Shown: piece after piece, positions 1 to 5,052 of the stretch
Layout of the letters: the number at the start of each line of letters is the position of its first letter
How positions within the stretch are numbered: position 1 is the stretch's first letter
NCBI GenBank assembly: GCA_900757265.1
Contig: CAAENW010000158.1
Location: 1-5,052 of the forward strand
Length of the DNA: 5,052 nucleotides
DNA from: an uncultured Collinsella sp.
Lineage (GTDB): Bacteria; Actinomycetota; Coriobacteriia; Coriobacteriales; Coriobacteriaceae
Reading direction: 5' to 3'
Notes under the pieces: model-generated
Seen by the model: the letters and a program-made list of their open reading frames with translations, nothing else
What the model was told of the DNA's origin: nothing
Databases searched by the model: none
Position numbers and translations under genes: made by a program

Positions 1-534
1 GACAGGCTGCTTGGTGCGAACGCGGCGCACCACGGTCTCCACGTCGTCATAGCTCTCGGGGCGCAGGACATAGGCCGGCAGCTGCGGCGTGGCGTTGATG
101 ATATTGCTCGCATAGGCCGAGGCATCGCTCGGTGCAGGCGCGGGCGCAGCGGCGGCACGGGCGCGGGTGTTCTCGGCGTAGCTCGACGGCGTGTCATAGG
201 CACCAGGACGATAACCGCTCGCAACGCTGTCCTGCGAGCGCGAAGGCGGGTTATACGTCGTGGCATGACGGGAGTCATCGCCGACAAGCTGACCGGAGCG
301 CGTATACACGGCAACCGACTCAGCTTCACCGCGGCGCGTCTGGCCAAGCAGGCCGTTGCTCGGCTCGTCTTGGGTGTAGAAGCCCTCGCCCGAAGCACCG
401 CTGTAGCCGTTGCCCTGATAACTATCGTCATAGCCGTCATCGTAGCCGTAGTCGTCGTCCTGGCCATAACCCTGGTCGTAACCCTGCTGGCCGCCCAGGT
501 GCATCTTATTTTTAATCTCGTCAAGGAAGCCCAT
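1..534 (-). CDS. sepF: SepF-like cell division protein, N-terminal 178 residues (partial)
   Basis: SepF is a membrane-bound partner of FtsZ that tethers and organises FtsZ filaments at the division septum in Gram-positive bacteria. The visible protein starts MGFLDEIKNKMHLGG, a short amphipathic helix of the kind SepF uses to bind the membrane. A long low-complexity linker follows (about residues 15-152). It is rich in Gly, Tyr, Asp and Gln up to about residue 53 and Ala/Pro/Ser-rich around 125-140. The start of the SepF fold appears at about 154-178 (PAYVLRPESYDDVETVVRRV), matching the family's V-x-R-P-x-S-[FY]-[DE] entry strand and first helix. The rest of the core lies beyond position 1. 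The ATG at 534-532 has an AGAGGA ribosome binding site at 542-547, 7 nt upstream. The gene follows yggS by 60 nt on the same strand and is probably co-transcribed. Typical SepF proteins are about 130-200 residues in total, so this one is long because of its linker. Identification rests on the ends of the visible part and the yggS neighbour. Confidence 0.88.
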   Translation of the reverse strand, partial: MGFLDEIKNKMHLGGQQGYDQGYGQDDDYGYDDGYDDSYQGNGYSGASGEGFYTQDEPSNGLLGQTRRGEAESVAVYTRSGQLVGDDSRHATTYNPPSRSQDSVASGYRPGAYDTPSSYAENTRARAAAAPAPAPSDASAYASNIINATPQLPAYVLRPESYDDVETVVRRVRTKQPV

Positions 535-594
535 GGTTGTGTCCTCTCGCGGTTTAGTGCAGGCACCCCGATAATCAGTGCGCACTTCAGAGCC

Positions 595-1332
595 TTATTT
601 TACTGCAAACTCCGGGCTAAATACTACCCTGCCCAGGCGAACGAGCGTAGAGCCCTCCTCAAGGGCAGACTCAAAGTCCTCGCTCATGCCGCAGGAAAGC
701 TCAGGCAGGTTCAAATCGGGATGCGCCGCCTCCAGCTCATCCCTCAGCTCACGAAGCCCCGCAAAGGTGCGGCGTGCCACATCCTTATTCCCCCGGGGCG
801 CCATAGTCATAAGCCCCTGTACGCAAATTCCCTCAAGTTCCGCAAGCTCACCCGCGGCGGCGCGAATCTCATCGGGCGAAAAGCCTCCCTTCGACTCCTC
901 ACCACTCACATTGACCTCGATGAGCACACACTGGGGGCCGGCGAGCTCGCCTGCCTCAATCTTGCGGACAGCACGGCTCGAGATCGCCTGCGCCAGATGC
1001 AGCGAACCCACCGAGTGAATCAGCTCGGCTGAGCCCAGCACCGCATTGATCTTATTGGTCTGCAGGTTGCCGATCATATCGAAGCGCACCTCGGGCAGCT
1101 CCGGATGCTCCGCCAGACCCGTGAGCTTGCGAGCCAGCTCCTGCGGGCGGTTCTCGGCAAAATTGCGATACCCCGTCTGGATGGCGGCAACGGTCTCATC
1201 GACACCAACGGTCTTGGACACGGCAATGAGGCGCGCGGCGTCGTGGGGGCGGCCCGCGCGATCGAGCGTCGCATAAAAACGTTCCAGAATCTGCTCGCGG
1301 CGAGCGCGCATCAAGTCCAAATAGTTATCCAT
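595..1332 (-). CDS. yggS: YggS/PROSC-family PLP-binding homeostasis protein
   Basis: A 245-residue cytoplasmic protein of the YggS/YlmE/PLPBP family. These have a single alanine-racemase-like TIM-barrel domain that binds pyridoxal 5'-phosphate and keeps B6 and amino-acid pools balanced; no firm catalytic activity is known. Visible family landmarks are LIAVSKTVG (35-43) with K40 as the PLP Schiff-base lysine, ENRPQE (60-65), FDMIGNLQTNK (84-94, family form WHFIGxLQxNK), VLIEVNVSGEESKGGF, GLMTMAP, and GMSEDF (215-220) followed by EEGSTLVRLGR. Length agrees with the family (E. coli YggS is 234 residues). I chose the ATG at 1332-1330: GGAGG lies at 1342-1346, 9 nt upstream, and the protein then begins MDNYLDLMRARREQIL, normal for the family. 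The frame stays open to 1416, but that extension runs through a hairpin and has no family resemblance. The C-terminal G-R-V-V-F replaces the more usual G-T-A-I-F-G. The gene is followed by sepF, a frequent pairing in Gram-positive bacteria. Confidence 0.93.
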   Translation of the reverse strand: MDNYLDLMRARREQILERFYATLDRAGRPHDAARLIAVSKTVGVDETVAAIQTGYRNFAENRPQELARKLTGLAEHPELPEVRFDMIGNLQTNKINAVLGSAELIHSVGSLHLAQAISSRAVRKIEAGELAGPQCVLIEVNVSGEESKGGFSPDEIRAAAGELAELEGICVQGLMTMAPRGNKDVARRTFAGLRELRDELEAAHPDLNLPELSCGMSEDFESALEEGSTLVRLGRVVFSPEFAVK

Positions 1333-1341
1333 TGCCAATCG

Positions 1342-1346
1342 CCTCC
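1342..1346 (-). promoter_or_regulatory. Ribosome binding site fixing the yggS start
   Basis: GGAGG on the minus strand lies 9 nt before the ATG at 1332-1330. It decides between this start and a longer open frame reaching 1416. The longer version would translate through the intergenic inverted repeat and add 28 residues unlike any YggS N-terminus. Confidence 0.75.
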
Positions 1347-1382
1347 GCTGACAGCCAAACAAGTAGTCCCATGCTAACGCAA

Positions 1383-1414
1383 GAGCGCGGCCCCGCATGT
1401 GCAAGGCCGCGCTC
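1383..1414 (-). terminator. GC-rich hairpin between phoU and yggS, probable terminator
   Basis: A perfect 10-bp inverted repeat: GAGCGCGGCC at 1383-1392 and GGCCGCGCTC at 1405-1414, with a 12-nt loop. It lies 37 nt past the phoU stop and 50 nt before the yggS ATG, where the pst-phoU transcript would be expected to end. The minus-strand sequence after the stem is TTGCGTTAGC, only partly T-rich, so it is a weak match to an intrinsic terminator. It may be leaky, may act with Rho, or may be an mRNA-stabilising 3' stem. If it terminates fully, yggS needs a promoter within the last 50 nt, and I see no clear one. Confidence 0.5.
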
Positions 1415-1451
1415 ACTTAGGTATTTACAATCTTTCGACGAACGGGGTCAC

Positions 1452-2309
1452 TTACTCCTCGTCGTCCTCGCCATCGTCCTCGTCCTCAAGATGATCGAGC
1501 AGGTAGCGAAGACCCTCGCTGACCTCGTTAGCGGGCACCTTGGCAACGTAACGAGCGTCGACGGCGGGCCTCATGATAACACCCTCGCCCGAAGGCACGC
1601 GCATGCTCTCGAGCTCATCCTCGTCCACACGGGCGATATCGCCGGCGTTCATACGCTGACCAGTCAACAGGAAGGTCAGACGGCAAGCGGCATCGATGGA
1701 AATCGAAGCGATGCGATCGAGGTAGCGCGAAACCATGATAGCGCGGCGCAGGTCGTCATAGTTGCTGTCGTCGTCCATAAAGTCGCCCGTATCCATACGG
1801 TTAAAGGTGCGGAAGAACTTCTCGTAGGCGGCGTGCACCGGCTCGTCCTCGACGGCCAAGTTGCAGATGATGGACATGTCATTGGTGACGAGCGCAGAAA
1901 GCGAAGAGCCCAGCACCTGGTAAACAGCTTCGGCCTCGGCCTCAACCGTACCGACGAGCCCCTGGGGCAGCGAGATGTCGGCCTTGACCATGTGACGCGT
2001 GGCGCGGCAGATCTGGCGAACCTTATCGGTCATGCGCTGCAGGTTAAAGTCGACGTAGATAATCGTCTGCAGCAAGCGGAAGTCGGAGGCGACCGGCGAC
2101 TGCGTGGCGATCAGGTTGTAGCACACGGCCTCCAAGTTGGCGCAGCGCGCGTCAATCGAAAGCGTGCGCTTCTTGGTCTTGGTGGCGAGCTTGCGGTCGT
2201 CGGTCACATAGGCCTTAACGGCATCGTGGAGGGCCAGATCGACGGCCTCGTAGATGCTCAGCATCTCGTGGCGGGCCTCGATGAGCTGACGGGAAAACAG
2301 TTTACGCAT
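1452..2309 (-). CDS. phoU: Phosphate signalling regulator PhoU, divergent metal sites and acidic tail
   Basis: PhoU is a cytoplasmic helical-bundle protein that connects the Pst transporter to the phosphate-sensing kinase and represses uptake and the Pho regulon when phosphate is ample. This 285-residue protein starts MRKLFSRQLIEARHEM and has the two PhoU repeats. The first helix pair includes SPVASDFRLLQTIIYVDFNL (71-90) and QRMTDK. The second includes AIMVSRYLDRIASISIDAAC (190-209) and then RLTFLLTG, matching the family's SRYLERIGDHATNIAE...YLVTG. The E/D-x-x-x-D metal motifs are eroded: NLQRMTD at 89-95 has Gln for Glu, and D198-R-I-A-S202 has Ser for Asp. About 68 residues follow LTG where most PhoU proteins soon end. 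They finish in a strongly acidic tail (275-285, ten Asp/Glu in eleven). The ATG at 2309-2307 has GGAG 6 nt upstream, and an in-frame TGA just before it makes the start secure. It is the last gene of the pst operon. Confidence 0.93.
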   Translation of the reverse strand: MRKLFSRQLIEARHEMLSIYEAVDLALHDAVKAYVTDDRKLATKTKKRTLSIDARCANLEAVCYNLIATQSPVASDFRLLQTIIYVDFNLQRMTDKVRQICRATRHMVKADISLPQGLVGTVEAEAEAVYQVLGSSLSALVTNDMSIICNLAVEDEPVHAAYEKFFRTFNRMDTGDFMDDDSNYDDLRRAIMVSRYLDRIASISIDAACRLTFLLTGQRMNAGDIARVDEDELESMRVPSGEGVIMRPAVDARYVAKVPANEVSEGLRYLLDHLEDEDDGEDDEE

Positions 2310-2329
2310 GGTTCACTCCAATCAGTTGG

Positions 2330-2350
2330 GTGCGGTCATGCCGCCCGCAC
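2330..2350 (-). other. Inverted repeat before phoU
   Basis: GTGCGG at 2330-2335 pairs with CCGCAC at 2345-2350 across a 9-nt loop; an alternative inner pairing GCGG/CCGC (2332-2335 with 2341-2344) is possible. It sits in the 92-nt pstB-phoU gap, about 10 nt upstream of the phoU ribosome binding site, so in mRNA it could influence phoU translation or act as an RNA processing or stability element. The structure is short and could be chance in GC-rich DNA. Confidence 0.3.
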
Positions 2351-2363
2351 AGTGAATACGCAC

Positions 2364-2376
2364 CGGACCAGGTCCG
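2364..2376 (-). other. Short palindrome CGGACC-N-GGTCCG after pstB
   Basis: CGGACC (2364-2369) and GGTCCG (2371-2376) form a near-perfect 13-nt palindrome, 26 nt beyond the pstB stop codon region. As RNA it would fold as five base pairs with a three-base loop, extendable by an A-U and a G-U pair. No T-run follows on the minus strand, so it is not a standard terminator. As DNA it could be a dyad site. With the other inverted repeat at 2330-2350 it gives this gap two potential stems. Confidence 0.3.
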
Positions 2377-2401
2377 ATCGGCTTGGGACTAGTCGCACCG
2401 A

Positions 2402-3205
<804 letters not shown>

Positions 3206-3217
3206 GGGACTCCTTAA

Positions 3218-4123
3218 CTAGCGACGCTTGCGCGACAGGAAGCGCGCAAACAGGTTGAAGGCCAGAATGATCACCATCAGCAAGAGCGCGGTGCCGTAGG
3301 CTGCGTTCATGTTGATGCCGTCGTTGGCAAGCAGGTACAGGTGAACGGTCATGGGGCGGCCGGAATCGAGCGGCGAGATAGGTAGATTGATGGCCTGGCC
3401 CATGGTGTAGAGCACCACGGCGGTCTCGCCAATGGCACGGCCGATGGCAAGGACAATGCCCGTGGCAATACGGCCAAAGGCAGAAGGAAGCACGATCTTG
3501 GAGACAACCTGCCACTTGGTGGCGCCCAGGCCATACGCGCCCCAACGGATATAGCGCGGAACGGCGCGAATGGCCTCTTCGGTGGTGCGCATGACGATGG
3601 GAAGCATCAAGAGCGCGAGCGCCAGAGCGGCCGAGACCATCGAAAGACCCAGACCCATAGCCTCGACAAACAAGGCGTAGCCAAACAGGCCCATAACGAT
3701 GGAGGGCACCGAGGCCAAAGCGTCAGCAGCGTAGCGAATGAGCTCGACGATCTTGCCCTGCTTGGCGTACTCGGCCAGATAGACGGCTGCCAGCACAGCG
3801 ATCGGCGTGCAGATAAGCATGGCGAGCGCCGTCACATAGACGGTCGAGACGATCGTGGGCCAAATACCGCCCTCGGCGTTGACGCCCTGGGGCCAACCGA
3901 AGATAAAGTCGAGCGAGATGTGTGGCAGGCCGTTGATGACCACGTAGGCGATGATAGCGACCAGCACCAGCGTGGTGATGTATGCCGCGGCACGGAACAC
4001 GCCAAGCATGATCTTGTTGGACAGGTCCTTGTTGATGCGGCCCTTCTTGCCGTGGGAAAGGGCACGCTTGATGCGCTCGCGCGACGAGGTCGTATCGACC
4101 GTCGTGTCAACGGAATCGGACAT
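3218..4123 (-). CDS. pstA: Phosphate ABC transporter permease PstA
   Basis: PstA is one of two integral membrane subunits forming the phosphate import channel, paired with PstC and driven by PstB. The 301-residue protein has a charged cytoplasmic N-terminus (1-40, Ser/Thr/Asp then Lys/Arg-rich) and about six hydrophobic segments, near 42-64, 90-116, 135-156, 159-178, 215-240 and 276-296. The ABC permease EAA loop that contacts PstB runs EEAIRAVPRYIRWGAYGLGA (182-201) and then TKWQVVSKIVLP (202-213). GRAIGET follows at 228-234; it contains Arg and Glu residues conserved in PstA/PstC and linked to transport in E. coli. GGIWPTIVSTVYVT (85-98) is typical of PstA. The ATG at 4123-4121 is 3 nt after the pstC stop, and its GAGGGGG ribosome binding site lies over the last pstC codons, suggesting translational coupling. 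Length is close to E. coli PstA (296). Confidence 0.97.
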   Translation of the reverse strand: MSDSVDTTVDTTSSRERIKRALSHGKKGRINKDLSNKIMLGVFRAAAYITTLVLVAIIAYVVINGLPHISLDFIFGWPQGVNAEGGIWPTIVSTVYVTALAMLICTPIAVLAAVYLAEYAKQGKIVELIRYAADALASVPSIVMGLFGYALFVEAMGLGLSMVSAALALALLMLPIVMRTTEEAIRAVPRYIRWGAYGLGATKWQVVSKIVLPSAFGRIATGIVLAIGRAIGETAVVLYTMGQAINLPISPLDSGRPMTVHLYLLANDGINMNAAYGTALLLMVIILAFNLFARFLSRKRR

Positions 4124-4126
4124 AGC

Positions 4127-5052
4127 CTACCCCCTCTTCTTCTTGGAAACCAGGCGGACGATGCCCACCAGCGTGGCGGAAATGATAAACAGGACCACGC
4201 CCATGCCGAACAGCGCCGAGCGATGCAGACCCGAGGAATAGCTCATGTCGAGCGCAATCTGGCTCGTGAGCGTCGAGATGGGGCTCGCAATGCTGTCGGG
4301 AATAACCGGGGCGTTACCCACGACCATGAGCACGGCCATGGTCTCGCCGATGGCACGGCCCATACCCAGCACGATGGCATCCACGATACCCAGCTTGGCG
4401 GCAGGTAACACGACCTTATAGATAGTCTGCCACTTGGTGGCGCCCATGGCATACGATGCCTCGCGAATGCCCATGGGAATGGAATTGAGAGCATCGATGG
4501 TAAGCGTCGTGATGGTGGGCACGATCATAATGGCGAGCACGAACCACGCCGTCAGCGCGCCAAAACCAAGACCGCCGGTCAGTTGTGCGATAAACGGGCG
4601 GATGATGATCATGCCAAAGAAGCCATAGATGATAGAAGGGATGCCGGCCAACAGGTCAACGGCAGGGCTGATGAGCTTGCGCACGCGCTTGCTGGCGATC
4701 TCGACCAGATACACGGCCGTGCCCACGCCTAGGGGCACACCCATGGCGAGCGCACCGACGGTCACCAGACCCGAGCCGGCAAGCAGCGACACGATGCCGT
4801 AGTGACCCTCAGAGGGCGCCCACGTAAAGCTAAAGAAGTCCGCCAGACCGATGTCGGTAAAGACGGGCAGCGCCGAGTACGTGGTAAAGACAAAAATCAG
4901 GATGACGGTAACAACCGCCAAGAACGCGCAGGCAAAGAAAATCCACTGCAGCGCCTTCTCCTTGATATAGGTGCTGCGCGATACGAGCGCCAGCTCGCGC
5001 TTCTTGGGCGCCTGAGCATTCTGCTCAGTCTGGGAGTTTTCCTGTGCTTCCA
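4127..5052 (-). CDS. pstC: Phosphate ABC transporter permease PstC (start codon cut by window edge)
   Basis: PstC is the second integral membrane subunit of the phosphate importer. The frame is open from the stop at 4127-4129 to the edge. Its first visible bases are TG, then EAQENSQTEQNAQAPKKREL, which looks like an ordinary polar N-terminus, so the start is probably an NTG codon missing only its first base (308 residues; E. coli PstC has 319). A TTG at 4921-4919 lies inside the first membrane segment and is not a credible start. With that numbering the first membrane segment is about 36-60 (WIFFACAFLAVVTVILIF...). The periplasmic W-x-P-x-x-G-x-Y-G-I stretch is near 78-87, the next membrane segment about 88-118, and AVDLLAGIPSIIYGFFGM about 131-148. 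The EAA loop REASYAMGATKWQTIYKVVL spans 197-216, and GRAIGET is at 232-238, parallel to PstA. It is followed 3 nt later by pstA. A pstS gene for the binding protein would be expected upstream, outside the window. Confidence 0.96.
   Translation of the reverse strand, partial: EAQENSQTEQNAQAPKKRELALVSRSTYIKEKALQWIFFACAFLAVVTVILIFVFTTYSALPVFTDIGLADFFSFTWAPSEGHYGIVSLLAGSGLVTVGALAMGVPLGVGTAVYLVEIASKRVRKLISPAVDLLAGIPSIIYGFFGMIIIRPFIAQLTGGLGFGALTAWFVLAIMIVPTITTLTIDALNSIPMGIREASYAMGATKWQTIYKVVLPAAKLGIVDAIVLGMGRAIGETMAVLMVVGNAPVIPDSIASPISTLTSQIALDMSYSSGLHRSALFGMGVVLFIISATLVGIVRLVSKKKRG
4130..4136 (-). promoter_or_regulatory. pstA ribosome binding site inside the end of pstC
   Basis: GAGGGGG on the minus strand forms part of the last codons of pstC (KKRG) and lies 6 nt before the pstA ATG. 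Ribosomes finishing pstC end 3 nt before the pstA start, so this site probably couples the two translations and helps keep the permease halves at equal levels. Confidence 0.6.

Noticed and set aside
400..495. Plus-strand repeats of TAGCCGTCATCG / GTAGCCGTAGTCG type, considered as a direct-repeat array or CRISPR-like element
   Set aside because: They are codon-level repeats (Gly-Tyr-Asp) within the SepF linker, irregular in spacing and without spacers.
265..1032. Plus-strand open frame (255 codons) over sepF and yggS, with a Val/Ala/Ile-rich stretch resembling a membrane segment
   Set aside because: The hydrophobic stretch is the reverse complement of the Tyr/Gly/Asp repeat codons of the SepF linker. 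The frame crosses two well-supported genes and the gap between them.
1333..1416. 28-codon upstream extension of yggS
   Set aside because: It reads through the hairpin, has no ribosome binding site of note, and does not resemble YggS N-termini. The ATG at 1332 has a good GGAGG site.
1417..1451. AT-richer stretch (GATTGTAAATACC on the minus strand) as a promoter for yggS
   Set aside because: TGTAAA is a poor -10 match and no -35-like hexamer lies at a suitable distance; transcription from it would also run into the hairpin.
4127..5052. Pho box or other regulator site for the pst operon
   Set aside because: No intergenic DNA upstream of pstC is included in the window, so the operon's control region cannot be seen.

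Overview
The window is GC-rich and carries six protein genes, all on the minus strand and closely packed. Read in the direction of transcription (high to low coordinates) the order is pstC (first base cut by the window edge), pstA, pstB, phoU, a hairpin, a YggS-type PLP protein gene, and the N-terminal part of sepF, which runs off position 1. SepF-based cell division beside yggS, high GC, and the style of the proteins suggest a Gram-positive actinobacterium, plausibly of the Coriobacteriia (Collinsella-like). That taxonomic guess is inference; no rRNA or other marker is present.

Region 1, positions 1452-5052, is a high-affinity phosphate uptake operon. PstC and PstA are the two membrane permease subunits and PstB is the ATPase that drives them. 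PhoU is the regulator that links transporter activity to phosphate signalling and limits uptake. Gaps are 3 nt (pstC-pstA), 12 nt (pstA-pstB) and 92 nt (pstB-phoU). The phosphate-binding lipoprotein PstS and the sensor kinase/response regulator pair are not in the window; pstS would be expected just upstream of pstC, beyond 5052.

Region 2, positions 1333-1451, is a 119-nt gap with a perfect 10-bp GC-rich inverted repeat. This is the likely end of the pst-phoU transcript, although its T-tract is weak. I see no convincing sigma-70 promoter in the gap.

Region 3, positions 1-1332, is the start of a cell-division neighbourhood: yggS followed 60 nt later by sepF. The yggS-sepF pair is a common Gram-positive arrangement near the division cluster.

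No mobile element, tRNA, rRNA, CRISPR array or phage gene is visible. This is mainly a core-genome segment, and I found no undescribed multi-gene system. The points that stand out are protein-level: a PhoU with eroded metal-binding motifs and an acidic C-terminal extension, and a SepF with a long Tyr/Gly/Asp-rich linker.
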